A stretch of DNA of 12,454 nt. It comes from Deltaproteobacteria bacterium. GTDB lineage: Bacteria > Desulfobacterota_B > Binatia > Bin18. Numbering within the stretch: position 1 is the stretch's first letter; each line of letters begins with the position of its first letter. The stretch spans positions 1 through 12,454 of the forward strand of contig JAAXHF010000416.1 in assembly GCA_012271025.1 (NCBI GenBank). Direction: 5' to 3'. The notes under the pieces were generated by a model. The model did no database searches and was not told the DNA's origin. It saw nothing but the letters and a program-made list of their open reading frames with translations. This document shows, one piece after another, positions 1-6,682 of this stretch. A program made the position numbers and the translations under genes.

Positions 1-39
1 GGCGAAGTGTTGGCCGAGCTGTTGCGGCGCACCGCCTAA
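1..39 (+). CDS. C-terminal tail of an upstream gene (partial)
   Basis: Frame 1 is open from the window edge and reads GEVLAELLRRTA followed by a TAA stop at 37-39. Thirteen codons are too few to assign a family. The Ala/Leu/Arg-rich helical ending and GC-rich codons suit the C-terminus of a real protein encoded to the left, but an accidental open frame cannot be excluded. About 236 bases without a gene separate it from the next one. Confidence 0.35.
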   Translation, partial: GEVLAELLRRTA

Positions 40-275
40 GCCGCCGCTGGTCCCATCCCTCACCCTGAACAATCTTCGGTCAGGTCGCCCGTTCACCCGC
101 GATTCATTCAGCCGGACCGTGCCGTCCTCGTCCCGTAAGTGCCTGATATTCCGACACCTGCTCTCGGCCGCGCTGACCGCAGTGTATGATAACGGGCAAA
201 GTGCCAACTCTGTGGTTCCCATTTTGAGGCCCTCGATTGCTATGATGAAGCAAAACGACAGCAAGGAGGCCTGAG
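40..275. other. intergenic region upstream of the PLD-like gene
   Basis: These 236 bases hold no convincing gene. The small minus-strand open frame across 104-310 has no family resemblance and runs into the PLD-like gene. TATGAT hexamers at 185-190 and 241-246 resemble -10 boxes, but neither has a good -35 box at 16-18 bases upstream, so no promoter is called. No hairpin plus T-run terminator is evident after the stop at 39. The region ends with AAGGAGG (263-269), the ribosome binding site of the next gene. Confidence 0.5.
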
Positions 276-1013
276 ATGACAGACCAGGCGGATTTGGCAC
301 GCACGCTCATTGAGAACCGGAATAGCGATGAGTCGGACAGCTCATTGCGTCCTGAGAATACGGATATTGGTCCGGTCCGCTACATTTTCCGCGACCAGGA
401 AGCGGAACTCATCAAACAGGTAAGTCGATACTCTTCAATGGTCGGGTGTGTGGCTTGGTTGACGAGTTTCCCCATTCTTGAGGCTATGGAGGGAAAGTGG
501 GGGAGCATTGTGGTGCAAGAAGAGGACTTTCTGCGCCCGGATATCGGCCGTACGCCTCAAGATTGGAAACGGGAATTGAGGCGGCGATATGACGCCCTGA
601 CTTCTGAGGCTAACAAGAAGCATGCCTTCTGCGGATGGGGTGGCATCATTGAGATGTCGGGTTTTGCTAGATATGAATCTTTTGACGCCGTCCGGTGTAT
701 AGGGCTTTACAACCGGGAGAATAAACCTGCCATGCCGAGGATGCACCATAAGTTTCTTGTGTTCGGGGAGTGGAGTGAGCCTGGAAGTGATGCTGAAGAG
801 TATGTGCATTCCGAGTTCATCCCCCAGGCAGTCTGGACAGGGTCATTCAACTTTACGAAGAACGCTAGGGTGTCCCTTGAAAACGCCATGGTGATTCACG
901 ATGAACGGGTGGCAAGACTGTATCATAGAGAGTTCCAACATATCTTTCTCTTATCCGAATCCCTGAATTGGAAGCATGATTGGGTGTCACCGGAATACCA
1001 TATAGGCTCCTAG
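276..1013 (+). CDS. phospholipase D-like (single HKD-type) domain protein
   Basis: A 245-residue protein with one PLD-type active-site module. HHK at residues 157-159 supplies the HxK signature, followed after the usual gap by WTGSFNFT (187-194), the GSxN half of the motif, and by SLENA around 200-204. The usual Asp a few residues after the HxK Lys is not obvious (sequence continues FLVFGEW), so the motif is a variant. The hydrophobic stretch at about 54-70 (SSMVGCVAWLTSF) matches the first strand and helix of PLD-like nucleases. Single-motif members such as Nuc work as homodimers, so a cytoplasmic nuclease or phosphodiesterase is likelier than a lipase; no signal peptide is seen. The ATG at 276 sits 6 bases after AAGGAGG. 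The gene is visibly richer in A/T and looser in codon choice than the catabolic genes to its right, suggesting acquisition. The substrate is unknown. Confidence 0.75.
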   Translation: MTDQADLARTLIENRNSDESDSSLRPENTDIGPVRYIFRDQEAELIKQVSRYSSMVGCVAWLTSFPILEAMEGKWGSIVVQEEDFLRPDIGRTPQDWKRELRRRYDALTSEANKKHAFCGWGGIIEMSGFARYESFDAVRCIGLYNRENKPAMPRMHHKFLVFGEWSEPGSDAEEYVHSEFIPQAVWTGSFNFTKNARVSLENAMVIHDERVARLYHREFQHIFLLSESLNWKHDWVSPEYHIGS

Positions 1014-1303
1014 GACGCGCTAAGGACTTGGTAGGCCCCGGCCTTGAATCTGTGCCACACCACATCCACGAAGAAAACTCTTAGCCAGTCTACCCATTGC
1101 ATCGACATCCATCGGGACTTGGTGAGGGAGCTGCCGCCCCCTTCACCCCCCCGACGCGGGCCGCCCGCGCCGCCTGGAGGCACACATGCCGAGCACTGAC
1201 CGCCGCACGACCTGGGTGTGGGTTCGCGCTCCACAGCCGCCGAGCGGGCCACCTGACAAGCCAAGGCGGGGTCGCCGGCGTCCCGCGTCGGGAACGGCGC
1301 GCA
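1014..1303. other. intergenic region between convergent genes
   Basis: These 290 bases lie between the ends of the PLD-like gene (+) and the amidohydrolase gene (-). Both strands have short open frames (for example minus 1010-1264), but none has a recognisable domain or a good ribosome binding site. The left third has mixed composition and the rest is very GC-rich. A compact dyad, CGCGGG-CCG-CCCGCG at 1155-1169, could form a short hairpin. It lacks a T-run, so an intrinsic terminator is not claimed. Confidence 0.5.
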
Positions 1304-2584
1304 TCACTGCACGTTATAGACCTTGGCCGCGTTGCCGCCGGTGATCAGAGCCCGCTCCTCGCCCGTCAGGCCGTCGAAAAACTCGTCGATCTTTTGCAGG
1401 GAGACCGGCCAGGTGGCTTCCCGGTGGGGATAATCGCTGCCCCACATCATGGTCTCGACCCCGATCTGCTCGCGCAGGAACAGGCCCAGGGCGTCTTCCT
1501 GAAAGGTCATGCGGACGTTTCTCCGCCAGAAGTCGCTGGGTAGCATATCGTGCTTGAAGCGGGGCTGCTTGTCGCCACCCAGGTGATAGGTGAAGTCGGC
1601 AAATTCCTTGTAGGTCCAGTCCATGCGGTTCAAGAAATACGGCACGAAGCCGGTGTCATACTCGACCGCGACCACGTACAGCTGGGGGTGGCGCTCAAAC
1701 ACGCCCGAGAAAATCATCTCGCCGATCGCCCGTCGGACGTAGAAATCGGTCGTCGCCAGAAAGTCAATCGGCTTGAAGGCGACGTTGACCTGAAGCCCTG
1801 TTTCGTCCACCCCTGTCCGTCCGTCCGCGCCAACGACCTGTTCGCCGATAAACTGCGCGACCTCGGGCTGCTGGGCCGAGGCCGGTCCCATCTGGCCGTA
1901 GACCGGCTGCGGCCGCCAGGACTGGATGTGGAGGCCGAGCGGCATGCGCAGGGCCTCGGCGGCTTCCCAAAACGGTTCGTACAGCTCGGCGTCATATGGC
2001 CGGTGGGGTTCGGGATAGGTCGGAATCTGGGCCGCAGCCAGTCCCATCCGATGACACCGTTCCAGCTCTTTGACGCTCTCCTCAATATCGTCCAGCAGGA
2101 TCATGGCCACGCCTCTGAGGCGGTTCGGGTCCTCGGAGCAGAACTCGGCGATCCAGTCGTTATAGGCCTGAAAAATTGCCCGCAGCAGCGGGCTGTTGGG
2201 CCGTTTGAAAAAGATCAGGCCGACGCTGGGATAGATGACCGAGGCGTGGATGCCGTCCAGCTCGTTGTCTTTGAGGAACTCCTTGGGCTGATAGGCACCG
2301 GGCATGACCGCGTCCCAACGCCGGGTCGGCGCCGCGTCCCAGTCCTCGGCGCTCAGCTTGCCGAACTGTTTGCCCTCATAGATCTGGTTACGGTACTGGG
2401 CCTGGACCAGGGTGCTGGCCGCCGGCTGGATGAACTCGTTGCCGATCCACCACTCGTCCAGGACCTTGCCGTGGACCATATGGGGAACCTGGTCCTTATA
2501 CTTGGCCGGGGCGCGGCTGGTCCACAGATCGGGCGGTTCAACAATATGGCTGTCGGCCGAAATCACCTTGTGCGTCGCTGGCAT
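1304..2584 (-). CDS. amidohydrolase-2 family metal-dependent hydrolase/decarboxylase
   Basis: A 426-residue TIM-barrel protein of the amidohydrolase-2 family (ACMSD/LigW/LigJ-like), which hydrolyses or decarboxylates aromatic and ring-cleavage acids using a bound divalent metal. Visible landmarks are SADSHIVEPPDLW at residues 9-21, H219 in GLHIQSW, FERHPQL (His299), VAVEYD (Glu308), and WGSDYPHREATWP (381-393) with the family's metal Asp at 384. The N-terminal motif is D11-S-H13 rather than the classical HxH, a variant common in this large subfamily. The C-terminus ends in the usual TGGNAAKVYNV. The length fits the longer bacterial members. The ATG at 2584 is preceded on the minus strand by AAAAAAGGAGG with 6 bases of spacing, which fixes the start. 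It is divergent from the flavoenzyme pair and probably serves the same pathway; the substrate cannot be read from sequence. Confidence 0.88.
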   Translation of the reverse strand: MPATHKVISADSHIVEPPDLWTSRAPAKYKDQVPHMVHGKVLDEWWIGNEFIQPAASTLVQAQYRNQIYEGKQFGKLSAEDWDAAPTRRWDAVMPGAYQPKEFLKDNELDGIHASVIYPSVGLIFFKRPNSPLLRAIFQAYNDWIAEFCSEDPNRLRGVAMILLDDIEESVKELERCHRMGLAAAQIPTYPEPHRPYDAELYEPFWEAAEALRMPLGLHIQSWRPQPVYGQMGPASAQQPEVAQFIGEQVVGADGRTGVDETGLQVNVAFKPIDFLATTDFYVRRAIGEMIFSGVFERHPQLYVVAVEYDTGFVPYFLNRMDWTYKEFADFTYHLGGDKQPRFKHDMLPSDFWRRNVRMTFQEDALGLFLREQIGVETMMWGSDYPHREATWPVSLQKIDEFFDGLTGEERALITGGNAAKVYNVQ

Positions 2585-2691
2585 GACGCGCCTCCTTTTT
2601 TGAGCGGCTTACTGTTGCGGAGCGGTGTACGATCTAAACGTTTCCAGATAACAATTGCAAGACATCACCAGCTTCAGTACGGAGTCCGGCC
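2585..2691. promoter_or_regulatory. divergent promoter region (inferred)
   Basis: These 107 bases separate the minus-strand amidohydrolase start from the plus-strand flavoenzyme start, so promoters for both directions should lie here. Both ribosome binding sites are clear: CCTCC at 2591-2595 (GGAGG on the minus strand) and GGAG at 2681-2684. The middle (about 2630-2665) is the most A/T-rich part and contains the 6-base palindrome CAATTG at 2653-2658. I could not pick a convincing -35/-10 pair or operator. Confidence 0.4.
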
Positions 2692-3777
2692 ATGCCCAGC
2701 GAATTGCTCAACCTGTTCGACTACCGCGCCCGCGCCAAAGAACTCATGCCCAAGACGGTCTGGGACATGGTCCATCGCGGAGCGTTTGACGAAGTCACCA
2801 CCCGACGCACCCGACCGGCCTTCGAGTCCGTCCTGCTCAGGCCCAGGATGCTCCGCAACGTGGCCAAGCGCGATACCACAACGACCGTCCTGGGCCACAC
2901 CATCGCCTGTCCGGTCATGCCCGCCCCACCGGGCCAGCACCAGTACGCCCATCCGGACGGCGAGTTGGCCACCGCCCGGGCTGCGGCGGCGGCCGGCACG
3001 CTGATGGTGCTGAGCCATTTCTCCAACTACAGCCTGGAAGAAGTCGCCGCAGTCACGGACGGGCCGCGCTGGTTCCAGCTGTACGCGTACCCGGGCCGGG
3101 AGTACACCAGGGACTGCATTCAGCGCGCCGAGGCGGCTGGCTACTCGGCCCTGGCCCTGACGGTCAGCGTGCCGAGCGGACCGGGGGCGGTGCTGGCCCG
3201 GGAGGCAGAAACCCGCAACCGTTTTCCGTATCCGGACATGCCCCAGGGCAATCTGATGAAAAAAGGCCCCGACGGCGTAGAGCGTCTGCTGCCCGTTCTG
3301 GCCGATTTCGATCCGGCCCTGACATGGTCAAGCCTGGACTGGATTCGCTCGGTCACGTCGCTGCCGATTGTGGTCAAAGGTCTGATGAGCCCCCACGACG
3401 CCCGCCTGGCGGTCGATAACGGCGCGGCCGGCGTAATCGTGTCGAACCACGCCGCGCGGCTGTTTGACGGCCCGATCACCACGGTTGAGGCGCTGCCGGC
3501 CGTTGTCGACACGGTTGCCGGGCGGTGTGAGGTCTACCTCGACGGCGGGGTGTGGCGCGGCATCGACGTGCTCAAGGCGCTGGCCCTGGGCGCCCGCGCG
3601 TGTCTGATCGGCAAGCCGCTGTTCTACGCCCTGGCTGTGGCCGGCGAGGCGGGGGTACGCCATATTTTTGAGATTCTCAGAAACGAACTCGACTTTGCCA
3701 TGGCCATGTGTGGAGTCAGAACGATTAGTGATATCGACCCCAGCCTGGTGACCCGGCCGCAGCTCCAGGCCGTCTGA
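2692..3777 (+). CDS. FMN-dependent alpha-hydroxy-acid dehydrogenase, paralogue A
   Basis: A 361-residue (beta/alpha)8 flavoenzyme of the glycolate oxidase/lactate oxidase/mandelate dehydrogenase family, which oxidises 2-hydroxy acids to 2-oxo acids. FMN and catalytic landmarks are QLYAY (Tyr131), LPIVVKG (Lys229), VSNHAAR (His253 and Arg256), LDGGVWRG (Asp284, Arg289) and LIGKP near 306-309. Relative to spinach glycolate oxidase, Tyr24 is replaced by Met26 (WDM), the Asp of the TVDTP motif (Asp157) by Ser159 (TVSVP), and Arg164 by a small residue in an altered loop. The catalytic His and one substrate Arg remain, so some flavin chemistry is plausible, but substrate and rate probably differ from the classical enzymes. 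GGAG lies 7 bases before the ATG. It is the first gene of a tandem pair, 32 bases before its paralogue, and soluble with no signal peptide. Confidence 0.88.
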   Translation: MPSELLNLFDYRARAKELMPKTVWDMVHRGAFDEVTTRRTRPAFESVLLRPRMLRNVAKRDTTTTVLGHTIACPVMPAPPGQHQYAHPDGELATARAAAAAGTLMVLSHFSNYSLEEVAAVTDGPRWFQLYAYPGREYTRDCIQRAEAAGYSALALTVSVPSGPGAVLAREAETRNRFPYPDMPQGNLMKKGPDGVERLLPVLADFDPALTWSSLDWIRSVTSLPIVVKGLMSPHDARLAVDNGAAGVIVSNHAARLFDGPITTVEALPAVVDTVAGRCEVYLDGGVWRGIDVLKALALGARACLIGKPLFYALAVAGEAGVRHIFEILRNELDFAMAMCGVRTISDIDPSLVTRPQLQAV

Positions 3778-3809
3778 GTCCGTCTTTTGTCCGCTCGGAG
3801 AGGACGCCT

Positions 3810-4940
3810 ATGTTTGAAGAACACGGTCTGCTGAACCTGCACGACTTCGAAGCCCGCGCCCGGACAGTCATGCGCAAAAGCATATTTGACATGGTCGATG
3901 GCGGCTTCAACGACGAGATTACCTATACGCGCACCCGGCCGGCCTTTGACTCGGTCGGTCTCATACCGCGCTACCTCAAGGATGTCAGCCACGTCGATAC
4001 CTCGACCGAGCTGCTGGGACAGCGCATCAGCCTGCCCGTCCTGCCCGCCCCGTCAGCGCCCCAGGTCGGCGCTCATCCCGACGGGGATCTGGCCACCTGT
4101 CGGGCGGCCGGGGCCATCGGCACGATTGAGATTGTGAGCCACGGCTCGGACTTCACCATCGAGGAAGTCACCGCTGCAGCCGGCGGTCCGGTGTGGTGCA
4201 ACATCTTCATGCTCAAAGACCGGGAATATATGCGCCAGTACGTGGAGCGTGCCGAAGCCGCCGGGTGTACGGCCCTGTGCTGGACCATAGATACGCCAAG
4301 CCTGGATATGCTGAAGGAGCAGATGCTGCGGAATCCCGACCCGCAGCTGGAGACGCTCGGCCGCTGGGCTAATCTGGTCCGCACCGAGCCCGACGGCAGC
4401 CAGACCAGGCTGGACTTCATGCAGCAGATCGACCCGGCCGCGAGCTGGCACGACCTGGACTGGCTGCGCTCCATCACCGCCCTGCCGATTGTCGTCAAGG
4501 GCGTGCTGCGGGCGGACGACGCGCAGCTGTGCGTCAGGCATGGGGCGAGCGGGATTGTCGTGTCCAACCACGGGGCGCGGCTGGTGGACGGGATGATTAC
4601 CGCCATTGAAGCCCTGCCCGAGGTGGTCGATGCGGTGGGAGACCGCTGCACGGTCCTGATGGACGGCGGGATTCGCCGCGGCCTGGATGTCTTCAAGGCC
4701 CTGGCTCTGGGCGCCAGGGCGGTCCTGATCGGGCGGCCGATCTGGTACGGTTTGGCGGTCGGCGGGCAGGCCGGTGTGGAGCAGATTTTTCGTATCCTGC
4801 AACGCGAGCTGGCCTACGCCATGACCATGTCTGGAGTGGCAAAGGTCGAGGACTGCAACCGCGAACTTGTCGTCAAAGTCCCGACCTTATACGAGGCGGG
4901 CGGATTTGCCGCCCAGTGGACACGGGACCGAGGGCTGTAA
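3810..4940 (+). CDS. FMN-dependent alpha-hydroxy-acid dehydrogenase, paralogue B
   Basis: A 376-residue homologue of the preceding gene with the same start (LxNLxDFEARA) and overall plan. Conserved landmarks are WTIDTP (Asp161, the glycolate oxidase Asp157 equivalent), LPIVVKG (Lys230), VSNHGAR (His254 and Arg257), MDGGIRRG (284-291) and LIGRP (307-310). Relative to spinach glycolate oxidase, Tyr24 is replaced by Met28 (FDM), Tyr129 by Phe133 (NIFML where the family has QLYVY), and the Arg164 position is not Arg. The losses therefore differ from those in paralogue A. The purine-rich GGAGAGGA (3797-3804) lies 5 bases before the ATG. The 32-base gap to paralogue A indicates co-transcription. 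A C-terminal extension of about 15 residues (EAGGFAAQWTRDRGL) is absent from A. The 2-hydroxy acid used is unknown. Confidence 0.88.
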   Translation: MFEEHGLLNLHDFEARARTVMRKSIFDMVDGGFNDEITYTRTRPAFDSVGLIPRYLKDVSHVDTSTELLGQRISLPVLPAPSAPQVGAHPDGDLATCRAAGAIGTIEIVSHGSDFTIEEVTAAAGGPVWCNIFMLKDREYMRQYVERAEAAGCTALCWTIDTPSLDMLKEQMLRNPDPQLETLGRWANLVRTEPDGSQTRLDFMQQIDPAASWHDLDWLRSITALPIVVKGVLRADDAQLCVRHGASGIVVSNHGARLVDGMITAIEALPEVVDAVGDRCTVLMDGGIRRGLDVFKALALGARAVLIGRPIWYGLAVGGQAGVEQIFRILQRELAYAMTMSGVAKVEDCNRELVVKVPTLYEAGGFAAQWTRDRGL

Positions 4941-5022
4941 GCCTCAGGCCAGATCGGAGCGAGGAGACGGATCAGGCTTGTCCTTGATGAAGCATCGACA
5001 TTGAGGCGGAAACGGACGGCGT

Positions 5023-5457
5023 TTAGAAAATTTGTTCGGGCGCCTCTAAATACAGACGCACAAACTCGGCAAATGATGGGGCTACCTGTCGGGGACTCTC
5101 CCCGCCCACCACCACAATGGCTCCTTGACCGGTGGGTCTGAGATCAATTGCGTAGCCGTGAGACCAGAGCAGGTAGTCCGCGAACAGATAATAGCCTTCT
5201 GCCCAGGAAGCGTCTATTTCTTCGTGGAGCGGTTTGACCTCCTCTAGGGGCCAGAACCGGATATGACACTCAGAGTCCATTTCGTCCCGCCCCATTCCAT
5301 TCACCGCCTCGAAGTATGCGTGCATATCGGATCCCAATCGGGTCTTAAACTTCCGCTCGAATCGGGCCAGCTGTTCAGCGGAAACGCCTGGCCTGATTTT
5401 CAACTGGGCTTCTCTCCACCGTTGAGTCAACCGGGCTACTGCTTCTTTCGTTTCCAT
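5023..5457 (-). CDS. SUKH-superfamily (SMI1/KNR4-type) protein, likely immunity protein
   Basis: A 144-residue acidic, soluble protein. The N-terminal PGVSAEQLARFERKFKTRLG (23-42) followed by YFEAVNG (48-54) matches the SMI1/KNR4 pattern of a helix, a short Leu/Pro-rich turn and a conserved NG. FWPLEEVKPL (68-77) and YYLFADYLLWSHGYAIDL (89-106) are the conserved strands of the fold, and the C-terminal SFAEFVRLYLEAPEQIF closes it. In bacteria most SUKH proteins neutralise polymorphic toxins, and here the gene directly follows a toxin-tip-like fragment on the same strand, 16 bases away. A GTG three bases after... upstream (5460) also opens the frame, but AAGGAG at 5465-5470 is 7 bases from the ATG at 5457 and only 4 from the GTG, so the ATG is preferred. 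Composition is more A/T-rich than the flanking catabolic genes. It ends 82 bases from the convergent flavoenzyme gene. Confidence 0.8.
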   Translation of the reverse strand: METKEAVARLTQRWREAQLKIRPGVSAEQLARFERKFKTRLGSDMHAYFEAVNGMGRDEMDSECHIRFWPLEEVKPLHEEIDASWAEGYYLFADYLLWSHGYAIDLRPTGQGAIVVVGGESPRQVAPSFAEFVRLYLEAPEQIF

Positions 5458-5464
5458 CACATGG

Positions 5465-5470
5465 CTCCTT
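5465..5470 (-). promoter_or_regulatory. ribosome binding site of the SUKH gene
   Basis: On the minus strand this reads AAGGAG, 7 bases before the ATG at 5457. It lies in the 16-base gap after the toxin-like fragment's TAA, so the immunity-type gene can be translated in its own right. It decides between the ATG and the GTG one codon upstream. Confidence 0.7.
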
Positions 5471-5473
5471 GAT

Positions 5474-5722
5474 TTACCGGAATTGGGAGGACAGCCTGTC
5501 TATAATTTTTATCCTCTCCTTCTGGACTCCGGTTTTATCCCTGCCCCTAGCGATGGCATCCTCGGCAATTTCTTTGTATCGCTCGAGCGTACCGCTTGTC
5601 ACGCCTTCAGGAATTTCAATCGTATCACGTCCGAGCGTATCTTTCGCACCCTTCAGACCTCGGCCGAACAATTTTCGTAGACCCGCATTTTCTTCTGGAG
5701 TTAAGATTCCCACCCATCTCAA
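5474..5722 (-). pseudogene. orphan polymorphic-toxin C-terminal tip-like fragment
   Basis: An 82-residue frame, opened only by a TTG at 5722 and closed two codons upstream by TAA (5726-5728), ending in TAA just before the SUKH gene. The protein is highly charged and helical. LTPEENAGLRKLFGRGLKGA (residues 7-26 or so), IPEGVTSGTLERYKEIAEDA and GRDKTGVQKERIKIIDRL resemble, from memory, the C-terminal segments of large secreted Rhs/CDI-like toxins. The position immediately upstream of a SUKH immunity-type gene on the same strand is the usual toxin-immunity order. There is no N-terminal delivery region: the bases up to 5879 on the minus strand do not continue it in a recognisable form. I infer a displaced or decayed toxin tip; a small free-standing protein with a weak TTG start is the alternative. 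No catalytic motif is visible. Confidence 0.5.
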
Positions 5723-5879
5723 TCCTTAACGGTTAGCCTAACAGGCCGCGCCACCCGAGCACGAAGCGGCTGCTCCTGTCAACAAGAAGCAAAACACGGA
5801 GACACCACCGGCGGGCGCCGCGTCTTGACTTGTTTTGGCTCGGGATTCTAGTGTGCGGCAGGCAAAGGAGGAAGACGCG
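5723..5879. other. intergenic region, divergent from the toxin-like fragment to the aldolase gene
   Basis: 157 bases without a supported gene. GTTAGCCTAAC at 5732-5742 is an 11-base perfect palindrome just outside the truncated toxin-like frame. TTGACT (5825-5830) followed after 18 bases by TAGTGT (5849-5854) is a weak sigma70-like candidate promoter for the aldolase-lactonase pair. AAGGAGG at 5865-5871 ends the region. Confidence 0.35.
5865..5871 (+). promoter_or_regulatory. ribosome binding site deciding the aldolase start
   Basis: AAGGAGG lies 8 bases before the ATG at 5880. The same frame is open from a TTG at 5835, but this site falls inside that extension, so the longer start is rejected. 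The next ATG (5886) would be 14 bases away, which is too far. Confidence 0.75.
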
Positions 5880-6662
5880 ATGCCCATGCGTGACAATCAA
5901 CTCAAGCAAAAGCTCAAATCCGGCGGCGTTGTCCTGGGGACGGCACTGCTGGAACTCCGGGGACGGGGAGCGATTTATCCGCTGGCCGAGGCCGGCATGG
6001 AGTTTGTGTTCATTTGCAGCGAGCACTCCGCGCTCAACCTGGAGTCGGTTGTGGATATGGTCGCCCACGCCCACGCCGCAGGCATTGCGCCTATCGTGCG
6101 TGTCCCCGACCTCGAATATCAGGCCGTGACCCGCCTGTTGGACAGCGGCTGCCAGAGCCTCATCCTGCCCCACGCCAGAACCGGGGACGATATCCGCCGC
6201 TTCATCGAGTACGCCAAGTACCATCCCGAGGGGCGGCGGGGCATGGCCATCTACGGCGGAGCGAGCACCAATTATGCCGAGGTCGATCAGCTCACCGCCA
6301 TGCAGCACGCCAACGCCAACACGCTGCTGGGGCTGGTCATCGAAACCCGGGAAGCCATCGACAATATCGAGGACATGCTGCTGCCAGGTATCGATCTGGT
6401 TCTGGTCGGCCACCAGGATTTGAGCCAGAGCCTGGGCATTCCCGGTCAGTACACCCACGCCTCAATGACCGAAGCCACACAAAAGGTCCGCAGCCTGTGC
6501 CAGGCGCGCGGTATTGCGACGGCAGGCGTGCTGGGTCAGCCCGACCAGATCAAAGCCGCCATAGACGGCGGGGCGCAGTTTCTGATGTATGGCGCCGACG
6601 TGGTGTTCTTACGCGAAGCGGCCAAGCGCGCGGTTGAGGCCCTGGCCGCAGTCCAATCCTAG
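5880..6662 (+). CDS. HpcH/HpaI-family aldolase/lyase
   Basis: A 260-residue class II pyruvate-type aldolase relative (HpaI, GarL, RhmA), which cleaves or forms a C-C bond in 2-oxo-acid substrates with a divalent metal. Landmarks are ICSEHSALNLES (45-56; His49 matches HpaI His45), PIVRVPD (71-77; Arg74 matches Arg70), LLDSGCQSLILP (86-97), YHPEGRRGMA (114-123), GLVIETREAI (151-160; metal Glu155) and LVLVGHQDLSQSLG (173-186; metal Asp180, normally GPADLS). Cys46 stands where E. coli HpaI has Asp42, and Trp19 of HpaI has no obvious match, so the active site is altered. Length is normal. Its stop lies 20 bases before the SMP-30 gene, so the two are probably co-transcribed. Pyruvate as product is family-based inference. 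Confidence 0.87.
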   Translation: MPMRDNQLKQKLKSGGVVLGTALLELRGRGAIYPLAEAGMEFVFICSEHSALNLESVVDMVAHAHAAGIAPIVRVPDLEYQAVTRLLDSGCQSLILPHARTGDDIRRFIEYAKYHPEGRRGMAIYGGASTNYAEVDQLTAMQHANANTLLGLVIETREAIDNIEDMLLPGIDLVLVGHQDLSQSLGIPGQYTHASMTEATQKVRSLCQARGIATAGVLGQPDQIKAAIDGGAQFLMYGADVVFLREAAKRAVEALAAVQS

Positions 6663-6682
6663 TCAGCCACAAGGAGGAAAGC

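Noticed and set aside
1155..1169. GC-rich dyad as an intrinsic terminator
   Set aside because: The stem is only 6 base pairs with a 3-base loop and no T-run on either side; such dyads are expected in GC-rich DNA.
1010..1264. Minus-strand 84-codon frame ending in a W/F/V-rich stretch, considered as a transposase remnant
   Set aside because: No transposase or other motif could be recognised, there is no good start site, and no terminal repeats or duplicated target sequence are seen nearby.
1550..3004. Very long plus-strand open frame (484 codons) antisense to the amidohydrolase and running into the flavoenzyme start
   Set aside because: It is the mirror of a well-supported amidohydrolase with motifs and ribosome binding site on the other strand. 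GC-rich genes often leave long antisense frames, and its translation shows no domain.
5835..5879. Fifteen-residue N-terminal extension of the aldolase from a TTG start
   Set aside because: The extension contains the strong AAGGAGG used by the ATG at 5880 and adds nothing resembling the family.
5733..6458. Minus-strand frame opposite the aldolase, considered as the missing N-terminal part of the toxin-like fragment
   Set aside because: It is antisense to a well-supported aldolase, lies in a different frame from the fragment, and shows no Rhs, CDI or secretion motifs.
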